Shown: piece by piece, positions 49,522-60,471 of the stretch
Layout of the letters: every line of letters begins with the position of its first letter
How positions within the stretch are numbered: position 1 is the first letter of the stretch
NCBI RefSeq assembly: GCF_011397635.1
Contig: NC_064760.1
Coordinates: forward strand, 25,927,356-25,991,355
Reading direction: 5' to 3'
DNA from: Epinephelus fuscoguttatus
Taxonomy: Eukaryota > Chordata > Actinopteri > Perciformes > Serranidae
DNA length: 64,000 nt
Program-made: the position numbers and the translations under genes
The notes under the pieces: model-generated
Databases searched by the model: none
What the model saw: only the letters and a program-made list of their open reading frames with translations
Told to the model about the DNA's origin: nothing

Positions 49522-50206
49522 AGCCCTTTTTAAACAGGAATTGTGCAAATTTACAAGAAAGCCCAATCAGTCTTTTTTCAGCATTGGCAGTATAAAAACT
49601 AAATCGAGGAGTGCAGTAAAATGCTGCCTACCTACTTTTGTTTATACAGAATGTGCATTTTTCTGGGCAATGGGAGGCGTGAGCAAGTAACAAAATGAGT
49701 AGCTCAGCGTGTGACGTAAACAGTGACATGCGAGGGCAGCCGCGGCTGGTCAGTCCTTCGGCGATTCTATCGTAAGACGGCCCGTTCTTCACTGTTCCCG
49801 TCATCTGACGGTTAATGGCCTCTTCGTTTGCGAGGGCAAGGAGGGTGTGCAATTCCTTGTCTCCCCAGTTGCTCATCTTAACAGTGTCTTTCAGGTTTGT
49901 GTTTCCCTCCTGCTGCTAGCTGCTCGCTAATTCCTGCTATCAGCTGTTTCCTGTTTATCCACCGCCAGTGGGTCGAACGTGCCACGTCATCAACAGCTCC
50001 TCCCACAAGTCTTCAACAGCCCCTACTGTTGCGGAAGGCCACCTCTGTCTGTTTAAACTAAAAGGGTTCCGCCAATATGACTACCCTACGAGGCGGAAAA
50101 TTGGGCGCCTCAGATCAACTCGCCAATCCGGCTCTGTGTGTCTAAACGCTCGCAGCTTGCAAAATGGCCCAACATTCACAGAAAATCTGACAGTGTAAAA
50201 GGAGCT
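49522..50206 (-). mobile_element. PIF/Harbinger-like non-autonomous element, copy B
   Basis: It has the same termini as copy A (AGCCCTTTTTAA and AAAAGGAGCT), again with TAA on the left and TAT on the right. It is longer than copy A and lacks copy A's internal inverted duplication. On the minus strand from 49876 it encodes MSNWGDKELHTLLALANEEA, then INRQMTGTVKNGPSYDRIAE, the pattern of a Myb/SANT-like DNA-binding domain. The frame ends soon after, with no transposase, so the element depended on a partner for movement. Confidence 0.7.
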
Positions 50207-50639
50207 TATGACGTGGGGTAACAGGTAAAAGTTTGGCTTAGTGCAGTGATTTTTGGTTGGCTGCGTTTAATCCTTTCTTTGTTTTGTGTGTCCCTGCTAC
50301 AGGTGATCCGGTTCCCTTTTGGAACTCGTTTTTCGTTAGTGATCCTTTTCCCCGTTTTCGTTTTAAATAAACTTCCTTTAAACTGGAGATTTGTTTTGCT
50401 TGCCTCTTTCTTTTTTGAAAGTTCCCTCCATTTCACTGTGTTACTCCCCCCTTCCCCTAGACCTCTGGCGGTGACGTGACACAAGTGTAGAGCGTAATTT
50501 AGCCCTTCTCCCAACAACCTATGCTGACATGGTTAGTACCAATGTCTAGTCTCACAAGATAACACTACATTAGCACCATCTTAAAAATGAGTGCACCACA
50601 GCCAATTAAAGACAGTAATACTGGCCAATTATTTTCATC

Positions 50640-51073
50640 AGGGGAGGCCAGTGGCTCGCCCCTGGCTTCCCTGTACTTTGCACCCTGCCAGTTGACATAT
50701 CAATCTCGTGCAGAATGAAGGCCAAACATTAAATATCAGAGGCAGTTGCCCTCTAAAGTGTCAGCTCGGTACAATTATTTGTCTTTCTAGTATATACATA
50801 TATCATATATCTGAGGACCTCAAAGCTGCAAACAGATTCTGAGATCACAGGGTGAATAACCCGCCAACAACATGTGTTCCCTCTTAATTCTGACAGGGGC
50901 AGCTCAGATGCACTGAGTCCTATAGGCTGTAATGCTACACAGACTTTGCTCTGTTTGACTCTAGCTGATCTCTCCAGCTGAATATCTGCCACAGCTCCCT
51001 GCTATCATCTTCACCACAAGGAACACGATTTCTTCCAGCACCAGTGTCATCTTGACCAAAGAGGAAACCAACA
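50640..51073 (+). promoter_or_regulatory. Class-2 upstream region of chemokine 6
   Basis: Homologous to 43665-44090 upstream of gene 4, including the 5' UTR block CACAAGGAACACGATTTCTT. No ISRE was seen in it. Confidence 0.6.
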
Positions 51074-51998
51074 ATGTCCAGGATCATGAAAATGTTTCTG
51101 CTCTTGGCTGTCATGGTCTGCATCTCTGAAGCCCAGCGTAAGTTTTTAAACCTTTTTCAGCATTCACAGCTCTAACATAGACAACATGAGGTTTGTTTTG
51201 CTGATGGACAATGACACATTTTGGTAGCTGTAAGCAGAAATCTGTGCAGTAACATTATTAAAATTGTTTGTCTTGTCTTCTTGGCTGTCCCAAGAACCAG
51301 CACAGTCCTGTATGTGTCAGCGTGTGAGGAATGCTATTGGCCTGACATCTGAGATACAGGACATCAAGATCAATGAACCAAACCCCTCCTGTGACAGAGT
51401 GGAGATTGTGTAAGATAAACTCAAATCTTTAATCAAGGTTTTGGGAACGCAGATGTTAATGCAACTGAAAAATGCTGATTTGCTATTTGCGTGTGTTGTG
51501 TGTGTGTGTTATGTGTGTGTGTGTGTGCTAACAGGAAGCTTGTATCATCCTCAGTAAACCTGACAACCTTGAACAGCATATTAATCCAAGTCTGGCCTAA
51601 GCTGTAATGAAAATAATGATGAACTCCTGTTAAGGCAACAACACACTGAAGACACCTCTATTCATCAGTTTACCTGTCTGAATCATTTGTGTATCTGTTT
51701 ATCTACTAACTTTGTTTCACCAGCATCACCAAACACACCGGCCGTCACTACTGCCTGAACCCCAGTTTGAAGGATATGCAAAAACTCATGGCTCGACTGT
51801 GAGTAGATTTACAGACATGAACCCCAGCCTCATTTTCAGAATATAATGACTATCCAGTTACTAACCATTCAGTGAATCACTATTTGACATCAGTATTGAG
51901 TATGAGTGACAAACTGCCTTCTTTAATGTGTCTGTGTGTCCTTTTTTATTGCCATTTCTAGGAAACTCTTAACCACAGAAGGACCAACCAGCCCATAG
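51074..51998 (+). CDS. CXC chemokine 6, divergent member, intact
   Basis: Exons 51074-51137, 51295-51409, 51724-51798, 51962-51998, all GT-AG, about 96 residues. Signal peptide MSRIMKMFLLLAVMVCISEA, then AQSCMCQRVRNAIGLTSEIQ, third Cys in NPSCDRVEIV, fourth in GRHYCLNPSLKDMQKL, and a short tail. It is the most divergent member of the array and has no ELR. It shares exon 1 and promoter class with gene 4 but keeps its own exons 3-4, so it may represent the older parent of that subfamily. The spacing of the four cysteines is complete, so it should fold as a chemokine. Confidence 0.88.
51491..51527. repeat. (GT)n microsatellite in intron 2 of chemokine 6
   Basis: Impure GT run of about 37 bases. 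Confidence 0.85.
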
Positions 51999-52439
51999 CC
52001 TACAGACAAAAGAATCTGTTGGATTAGCATGAAAAAAAAATGTTCAGGTACACATATTAAAATCACGTTTACTGAAAATGATTTATTCATGTTCAATGCA
52101 CTAGATACTTATTTGTTAAACAAACTTGACTGTTTCATGTCAGCTTCAAGATCTTTCATTGTTCACATGTCCATTGTATTAAATTACTATCTGTTGAACT
52201 AGCATGACTTGTTAACGTGTCGTATGTGCAATGATTTTATGTTCAGTCAACTTAAAGCATCTCTTACCTTTCTTGCATTTCACACAGCACTTAGAAAAAA
52301 TTTGAACATTCACAACTCCACCTCCCCCCAAAGGCCTACTCCCCCTTCCTCCATTACATCCTCATTACATCTATGATAGACATAGGCGCTGGCACGGTAA
52401 CATTAGATACACGGAAGAGGAGAGCGAGTGTAACGTTAC

Positions 52440-53400
52440 AACCAAGACAGTCAAACGCAACCCCGGAGTTTTAAAACTCAACAGGAGTCAGTGATGACTG
52501 ATGAGTTTTAGAATAAGGTTACAGTGCTAACGTTAGACAGTAGCGTTAACGTCACTAGTAAGTGGAAACGCACAAGGAAGATAACGTTAATGTTTCAGAG
52601 GCGGGTAGAGTAGCCAAATATTGTACTCAAGTAAGAGTACTGATACTTTAGAACAATATTACTCAAGTAAAAGTAAAAAGTAGTCATCCAAATAATTACT
52701 TGAGTAAGAGTAAAAAAGTATTTGGTGAAAAAACTACTCAAGTACTGAGTAACTGTTGAGTAACATCTGATTTATTTGTAAAATAAGAACATGAACGTAA
52801 TCAATCAATCAAAAATAATAATCTGCAAATTCATATATTTTAAACGATATCCCTTTAACTAAAACATAAATAAATTAAATCTTTACAAACATAACATAAA
52901 TCAAGGCACAAGAAACACAAATATATTCTTATATATACTGTACATATATATATTTATATATTTTTATATATATATATGTAATTATGTACTCAGAGGTGGG
53001 TAGAGTAGCCAAATATTGTACTCAAGTAAGAGAATTGTTGCTTTAAAACAATATAACTCAAGTAAAAGTAAAAAGTATTTTGCATTAAAACTACTCTGAA
53101 AAATACAATTTATCCAAAAAGTTACTCAAGTAAATGTAACTGAGTAAATGTAACTAGTTACTAGCCACCTCTGGAGGCTACGCTACAGTAGGCTAACGTT
53201 AGCCATTAGCGACTGGATGCTGTGCTGTCATATATAATGTTATATGTTATATTAGAAGCAGACTAAACATAACGTTACCTGTCCTGCACAGTCAAACGCA
53301 ACCACAGAGTTTTGAAACTTATCCAGGGTCAGTGTGATGACTGATGAGTTTTATAATATAGCGTTAATACTAACGTTAGATCGTACTGGTGACGGGGTTG
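52440..53400 (+). repeat. Tandem duplication with about 840-bp offset
   Basis: ACAGTCAAACGCAACC...GAGTTTT and GTCAGTG...ATGACTGATGAGTTTT at about 52447-52510 recur at about 53289-53355. The stretch between them is occupied by the hAT-like elements below. Confidence 0.7.
52596..53173. mobile_element. hAT-like small elements, nested or tandem
   Basis: CAGAGGCGGGTAGAGTAGCC (52596) and CAGAGGTGGGTAGAGTAGCC (52991) are two left ends. The common right end is GCCACCTCTG (53173). Interiors share ACTCAAGTAAAAGTAAAAAGTA. CAGAGGTGG termini are typical of hAT non-autonomous elements. Target duplications are not clear. Confidence 0.6.
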
Positions 53401-54654
53401 TTACGTGAGTGGTTACGTCAGTCAGAGGCCTCCACGTGGGGAAGACAGACAGGATGCTCAGCCAATCATTGCATTCGGCCCGAATGCAATGATTTGTCGG
53501 AGTTTTCTTTGAACCATATGAGAATGGTATAATTATGAGTTTTTATCTCTGGTGGAATTCACTTACATTTTAGTGTGCCATCAGCTTATTAATAGCATTT
53601 TAACCTAAACAAAGAAAAGCGTAGAATTTCCAGAAAGGTATGTGTCGCTTTAAATTGCTCAAATAGGTCTCACACCATGGAGTTATAAAGCTTTTACATG
53701 TTTTGTGTGCCACCTGTCTATAATTTCTACAATCTGATTTCTGATTAAAGTATATTCTGCATCATTATATCTGGGGCCAGACATGTTAACAATGTGCACG
53801 CACAAAAAACTTTTCCCACACATAAACTGGTCAGAATGTGTGCACCTCTCACTCATGGAGCTACAGTCCGGCCTCCCAGTTTCCCCAGTATCACTTCTGA
53901 CCTCTCCACTACCTCCAAATCCAGATATCCACATTGCAAATTCAATGGTTAAAGACCCCCTTAGAAACTGAAATCAAGTTAGCAGGCATTTTAACCTTAA
54001 GCAATCAAGCATTTTTTCTCCACTAACCTAGCCTAATCTAATCCCTCCGTCACAATTAAAAATACGCTCAGAGTTCAAGTTCTGGCAAACAAATGGTCTT
54101 ATTTTTTTCTGACCTGTTTATCGATACATATGTAAAAATTATAATATCCCCAGGTCACACTTTTTTTAGATACTTGCAAGTCCAGAGTTTTGCCAAAATG
54201 CATTTTCCATCCTCTCCTTGTAAATATAGAGATAGAATGCTTTTACTGTCATTACACATAGTGCAACGAAATTAGAGTGCCGCATATGATCAGTGCAAGT
54301 TTACACGCCCATACACACTTACAAAGCAACATATGAAGTCATATAAAAGCATATAAAATCACAGAACTACTAAAAGTTACTTACTAAATATTTAGAGTCA
54401 TGAAAAAACGCATTGCCCAAACGTACTGTAGTAGAATATTGCACCTATTAGCTTATGTGAGGTGGTAAAGCTTAGCAGCATACACAGTTCTAACATTTTT
54501 TTTGACTAACATTTGATGAAGCTTAAAAGAAGTTTTTTTTCCCATTCATGCAAATCTGAAACAGGCCATCCAAGAGTTAATTTAACCATCTAAACATGTT
54601 TTAATATAAATTCAATCTGCATTTTGGGGATTTTGACGTTTTAAATAGTCATAA
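53400..54654. other. Intergenic, nothing recognised
   Basis: No gene or clear repeat. Frames such as 53683-53934 on the minus strand have no support. Confidence 0.4.
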
Positions 54655-55130
54655 AAATCAAAGGAGCATTAAGTAATTGTTCTGATCCCGTTTGTGTCCT
54701 GTATCAACAGTGCTACCCTGTGGTTCAGATCTGCCAATGCAGGAAATACAGTGAATGTGTCAGTCCTGTGATCTCATGGAAAACCAGGCTGTCAAACATT
54801 AAATAGGCTATCAGAGGAGGTTACCCTCTAAAGTGTCTTGTAGACACAATAAATGGGTCTAACTTGTATCTCAATAAACAGATATCTGCATGTGTATTCT
54901 TTATCGGCAGGTATTAGCCGATGGATTCTGAGATTGCACTGGTGCTTACATGTGTCAGATACCAGAGGACCTCAGAGCTGCAGTCAGACTCTGAGATTAC
55001 AGGGTGAATGACCCACCAAGCACCATGTGTTGCTGCTCAACTCTGACAGGGGTGGCTCGGATCAGTTGAGTCTCATAGGCTGCCACCCTCCACACCCACT
55101 CCAACACACACCAACACTAACACAAACACA
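54655..55130 (+). repeat. Flank-only relic of a further chemokine unit
   Basis: 54655-54745 matches the repeated 3' flank of the chemokine units, and 54950-55080 matches the class-2 upstream region of genes 4 and 6 (CTCTGAGATTACAGGGTGAA, CTCTGACAGGGGTGGCTC). No chemokine exon follows in the next kilobase. Confidence 0.7.
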
Positions 55131-55359
55131 CACATACACACACAAACTGGCATTCATTCCCTGGAGATCTTAACCGTAACCCTAACCACTAAATGTCTAA
55201 TCCTTTCCCTAACTTTAACCAAAGCTCAGTTGTAACCCTTTTTTATGCTTCATTCATAGAAAAGCATATTCAATGTAACTTCATACCCACATTTTACAAC
55301 AGACCTTCCACATGTTACTGTCTGCCCGTCTCTCTTTTATAATATTACATTTGAATTGG

Positions 55360-55500
55360 CAGTGGTGGAAAGTTACCGTACTCAAGCACCGTTCTAAAGT
55401 ACAATTTTGAAATGCTTTTCACTCCATCTTGGAGGCAATTGTTAGACTTTTTACTCCACTACATTTATGTAATAACTTGAATTACTTTCCAGGTTCAGAC
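55360..55500 (+). repeat. Fragment of a common fish repeat
   Basis: AGTGGTGGAAAGTTACCGTA, ACTCAAG and TTTTTACTCCACTACATTTA match the frequent GTGGAAAGTAAC/ACTCAAGTA repeat class of teleosts. Confidence 0.5.
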
Positions 55501-55739
55501 TGATGTAACAGTACAAACTATATCAACAACTGAACTATGATATAATATCAATAAGACTTCATTGATCTGCAGGGAGGATTTCACATGCTGCCCGGTTGTT
55601 GTATTTAAAGTGAAATATAGATATTAAGGTGAAATATATACATTATACATTATGTATATGTGTATTTGTGTGTATTTGTATGCGATACCTGTATATTAAA
55701 TATGTACATAATGTGTGAATGTATGCAACATGTAAAATA

Positions 55740-56092
55740 TGATTACTTTTTTATTTTTATAATTTTTACTTTATTTATTTATCTACTTTTTAATTCATTT
55801 ATTTATTTGTTTTTGTTTTTATTCTGTTTTTTTTATCATTTATTTATTATTTATGAAACACTTAGGCAATAAATGCCAATAAATGCAGATGCAATAAAGC
55901 TATTTGAATTGAATATAAACATATGTGATGTGAGTGTGTACATATTGATTTCTTTTAATTTTTTACTTGTATTTATTTATTAATCTACTTATTTTGTATT
56001 TTATTTATTTGTTTTTGTTTTTATTCTTTTTTTATTCTTTTTATTATTTATCTATTTTTTATTAAAGGCTTTGCCAATAACATATCTTTATT

Positions 56093-56143
<51 letters not shown>
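55740..56143. repeat. AT-rich duplicated tract ending in (TG)n
   Basis: Two similar TTTATTTATTT-rich blocks (55740-55890 and 55945-56080) each end in a TAAA...GCCAATA phrase. A clean (TG)n run occupies 56101-56143. Confidence 0.65.
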
Positions 56144-56146
<3 letters not shown>

Positions 56147-56499
56147 AGCCCCATATTAACCATCTGCAACATCAAAGTGAGGTATACATGAATCAATTAA
56201 TGATCATAATTCAATAAAATAAGATATGTTATTCTGAAATAGACTTTTTTACATGATGAATGTTTTTTTGTATTTTATGTATTTTATTTACATGTTGATG
56301 CAGCTTTTTTTTTTTTTAATTTAAATACATAAAGTGTTGCATGCAGGACTTTCACATGTAGCAGAGTGTTTCCTCACTGTGGTGTTGTTACTTTTACTAA
56401 ACATATCCAAGCTGCACTGCTGCACATAAAACGACACTCCTTTCCCATGCTGTCACATTGCAGCACTTTCCAAACAGGCTGCAGGGTTTTGAGTTTGGG

Positions 56500-56712
56500 A
56501 TGATCACTTCCGCCGGCTCCGCTGCTGGTGGCGAGGTGAGCTGCCTGGTGCCGCGAGGACGTCTCCGCGCTCTGTTTACTCTCCTCATGTCCAAAAGTCA
56601 TGGATGATCCAACCGATGAGCAAACATATAGGCTCCAGTGTCTGCTCGGTCAGTCTGTCAAGTCGGCGGCGCTCCATCTGAAATCACTGTAGCTGAGGGA
56701 TCATCTCATCAG
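56500..56712 (+). promoter_or_regulatory. Promoter / 5' non-coding exon of kiaa1191
   Basis: GC-richer than its surroundings, ending in a strong donor (CATCAG|GTAAGT, GT at 56713). It would splice to the acceptor at 57791-57793. A short frame starting MDDPTDEQTYRL stops within the exon, so it would be an upstream ORF. The transcription start was not located. Confidence 0.55.
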
Positions 56713-57832
56713 GTAAGTGGTTGTTATATTGGAGCATGCATGGATATGTGCTTCTGCATATGACTGAACAATATTTTTAAACATGACAATGATACTTAAC
56801 GCATGCATAGATAATAGAACATACCCTACCAGTCAATAAATGCGTTAAATAGCAACTCGGCAGTTTTAATAGCATGTTTAGGTGGCTTCGCAAAAAGTCA
56901 GTATCATTGTTATGCGGATAATCACAGTTTACCGACTGTTTCAGACGTGATTCCCACACGCCCATAGTGGCGTGACTTCGGTTCCTGTTTTTGCAAGTCA
57001 CTGTGTCTGGCTCCCCACAATGCTGACGTGAACAACAGTTGAGCTGTGTGTCAGCTGCCTGCAAAGTGGACCAGAATACAAAACACCGTCGGTTTAAATC
57101 TGCAGCAATCTAAATTCTGCCAGAGCTTAGGCTACATGTGGGTTTTGCAGATGGCGGGTGGTCCTCTCATCATTGATTCAAGTGAGGAAGATGCAGGTGG
57201 ATTGCGATGGAAAGTGAGCTCAGACAAGGCTGATAAGCAGCACTGATAACAGAGGTAGACCGGTTCACCATAACGCAAGACTAATTTGAGTTGTTGTCTT
57301 TGTATTTTAGATAATAAGGAACTAACTGTGGGACATGCTCCACTCTATTTTATCATTTCCTTAATTCAAAAAGTTTCATTTCCTTTTCGTAAATGAGCCT
57401 GCTTTGATTCCTGTTTATCTCTGCTTTCTTGGCAGATTATAGCTGGTAGCTGAGGGTGACTCTTACATAAAGTGATATTAATGACTGTGCTGCAACCAGA
57501 CTCTGATTCTATTTGAAGCATGTCAGTAACAGGACACCATGCACTGTGCAAAACCGGTGTCTGACGTGTTTATTCTCTGACTTAACCATGCTTAGGCCAA
57601 TAAAAACACCCATGTAACATTTATTAACCTCACTTCTGACTGGCTTCAAGGAGCTCTTGCACTGCAAACTTTGATTACATGGGAGCAGTTCTTTCTATCA
57701 GCCTAATTAATGAATAACTCTTATGTCATGTGGTGAAGTGTTCAAGTTCAGGAGCCCAAAGCCGAGCAAAGTGGACCTCTGTATTTTCTCCAGAATCTCC
57801 CGTGCTCCCGCCACCTCTGATCTGGTGTCAAA

Positions 57833-58862
57833 ATGGCTTCACAACGGGGAGACATTCCAGGTAACGCAGTGATTTAGGCTAGATCTTAACATTTTCTACT
57901 TTGTAAGGATTGTTATTTTTGCGTAGATGTCAGAATAATTCTAGCATTTCTTTTTCTACTCTCATCCTGCAGCACTTGAGTCTGGCACATCGTCTGGACT
58001 CTTTGGCGCTTTCTCGTCTCCTATCGGAATGCCACGGCGCACCGTCAGCTATGACGAGCTCATGGATGCCACCATACATTCACCACCTTCAGATTTGAAT
58101 GTCAACATCTTATGGAAAGACCCTGTCATCCCACAGCACAGGTTCAGGAACGTTGCAGAGGTGCTTTTCTTGTTTGTTCGTACTGTCTGATCCACATTGT
58201 GTTGAAGTGGTTGCCTGACTAAAATGTTGTTTGTGTTGGCTTGGGTAAAGACTCCTGAGGGTGCAAGCCAGGGCACGCTTGATTTCCTTCTATTTGTTAT
58301 GTAACTGGTTTGTAAGGTAATCCTAACAGACTACGCTTGTGTGACCAGGAAGGCGAGAGCGGTGGGAGGACGGTGACTTTTGACGCAGCAGCGTCTGTCA
58401 AGTCTCCAGTGCCTGTTGTGAAAGCCAAAGCTACCTCTTTAATGAACACACTTAGGATCAGTAAGTCAACAAAACCAACTCGGTAACTGAACTGAAGGAC
58501 TTTATTGTCATGTTTATAAATATCTAGACACAGAAAATACAAAGGCACAGACAAGCTGAGTTTCTTCTCAACATGTTACAGAATTATGTAAGCCTTGCCA
58601 AATGGCTGCTGACTTGGCTGCTAAATATAAATAAACAATCTCTAGAGTTATCAGTGGGATATAATGGAGTGCAGCACATTAAAACGTTGACTCATTTTGT
58701 CTCTACTGTTGACTGTATGCCCATCCTTACTTAGAGCAGACCCAGGAGAGCCTCCAGAAGTTTGAGCACCAGGCGGGGCTCACTGACGCAGGGTATTCTC
58801 CCCACAAGGGGCTCTCTGCTGAGGAGACCCGCCATTACCGACTGGGTGACGGCACAATGCCA
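57833..58862 (+). CDS. kiaa1191: KIAA1191 / p33MONOX orthologue, first four coding exons (partial)
   Basis: Coding exons 57833-57860 (in a non-coding/coding exon from 57794), 57973-58160, 58349-58460 and 58735-58862 join in frame into 152 residues. Landmarks match my memory of human KIAA1191: MASQRGDIPALE (human MASRQPEVPALE), SPIGMPRRTVSYDE, PPSD, VPVVKAKAT, KQTQESLQKFEHQAGLTDAG and GYSPHKGLSAEETRHYR. The human protein is described as a putative NADPH-dependent flavin monooxygenase-like protein linked to neuronal survival; that role is not evident from sequence. The remaining human C-terminal exons (about half the protein) were not found before 64000, so the gene probably continues past the window. 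The donor of the second coding exon (GAG|GTGCTT) is weak. Confidence 0.88.
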
Positions 58863-59312
58863 GTAAGTATGAACAAATGTGAGGTGCAATCAATTTTATC
58901 TCTGCAATAAATAACCGAAAGATATCTATTCCTGCCTGAAAGTGTGAGAGGTGTGTAAGAGGGCAGCGCAGCTTGAAAAATAATATGACACATTATCTTG
59001 CTCACTGTTGGATTATTATAAAATTAAGGCCCAGATGAAAGGTCACAGGTGTGGCCTTCATCAGATATACCTGTTAACCTGATCAGGTGTATCTGATGAA
59101 GTGTGTTTTGGCCAAATGATCCATACAGTAACCTCATTTTGGCATTGTATTTTGGATTTGCACCTTAATTTTAAAGGGAAACTAAAGTATTTTTAAACCT
59201 GGACTCTAATTTTCTATGTTTTTGTGTCAAATGATGCCTTCACACCGCAATAGCGGAGACCAGAGGCATTATGTTTTCAGGTTGTCTTTCCCATTCTCAT
59301 CAGTGCGATATC

Positions 59313-59660
59313 TGGGGGGCGGCACTAGTTCAGTCCATAGGGACTTGGGTTGGGAACCGGAGGGTCGCCTGTTCAAGTCCCTGTCCGGACCAAAAATATG
59401 GAGCGTGGACTGGTAGCTGGAGAGGTGCCAGTTCACCTCCTGGGCACTGCCGAGGTGCCCCTGAGCAAGGCACCGAACCCCCCAACCGCTCAGAGCGCCT
59501 GTCATGGGCAGCCCACTCTGACATCTCTCCACTTAGTGCATGTATAGGTCCAGTTTGTGCATGTGTGTGTTCGGACCTGTGTGTAATTGACAACAGAGTG
59601 AAAAACTGAGTTTCCCCTCGGGGATTAATAAAGTATATAAAATTAAAAAATTAAATTAAA
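59313..59660 (+). mobile_element. tRNA-derived SINE (second family)
   Basis: Head GGGGGCGGCACTAGTTCAGT, a B-box-like TGTTCAAGTCCC, body with CTGAGCAAGGCACCGAACCC, and the tail CCCCTCGGGGATTAATAAAG followed by AAATT repeats. It is a familiar fish SINE layout and differs from the family at 14413. Confidence 0.75.
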
Positions 59661-59663
59661 TTA

Positions 59664-60110
59664 AAAATCTCAAGAATGCCTTAAAGGAATTTCTTCAAAT
59701 TTGGCACAAACGTTCACTTGAATTCAACAGTAAACCAGTCAAGGTTGCTGTTACCTTGCATCTATCTCATTATCATGAATGCAATATCTCAAGAGCCCTT
59801 CAGGGGACTGCCTCAAATTTGGCACAAACATCCACTTAGACACAAAAATGAAACTAATCAGAATTTGGTAGTCAAGGGTCAAAGGTCAAGGTCACTGTGA
59901 TCTTGTGTCCCTCTCATTAACATGAATTCTATATCTCAAGAAGGCCTTAAGGGAATTTCCTCAAATTTGGCAAACATCCATTTAGACACAAAAATGAATC
60001 TGATCAGAATTTGGTGGTCGAAGGTCAAAGGTAAAGGTCACTGTGACCTCACAAAACATGTTTTTGGCCATAAGTCAAGAGTTCATTCAAATTTTGCATT
60101 CACATCATAA
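59664..60110 (+). repeat. About 145-bp tandem repeat, three units, with nuclear-receptor motifs
   Basis: Three units begin near 59665, 59790 and 59935, each with ATCTCAAGA...CCTT, TCAAATTTGGCA and CACTTAGACACAAAAATGAA-like phrases. Units two and three carry AGGTCA half-sites: a DR1 at 59876-59888 (GGGTCAAAGGTCA) and a perfect ERE palindrome at 60035-60049 (AGGTCACTGTGACCT). Confidence 0.8.
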
Positions 60111-60231
60111 CGTTCTACAAAAACACTTTTCTGGCCAATATTCAACTTCATATATCAGGAATAGAAGGGAGGCATTTAGTCTATGATGAATTCTAGTTGA
60201 CTAAAGGAAACAAACAATCTTTGGTCTTTGA

Positions 60232-60427
60232 TGGTCCAGTATTAAGAGAGACCACTGCAGCTGCAGCGGCGACACAGGCTGCAATAGGTGATTGTACATT
60301 GTTAATTTGCGTCTGAGTCACTGACAGGCTCAGATTATTATTAGAAGTGTCTGATAACATTACTGAAAGGACCCTACATAGGACAACATTTTCCTTACGT
60401 TTTGATGGTCTGTTTGTCATTGTGACC

Positions 60428-60471
<44 letters not shown>

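Noticed and set aside
49628-49876. Host Myb/SANT gene
   Set aside because: The frame lies inside a terminally repeated element with a related copy at 35.5 kb and ends after one exon, so it is transposon-derived.
57726-57860. Longer frame through 57726-57860 (VFKFRSPKPSKVDL...) as coding sequence
   Set aside because: It uses another frame and crosses a good acceptor at 57791-57793; the MASQRGDIP frame continues in phase into exons matching KIAA1191.
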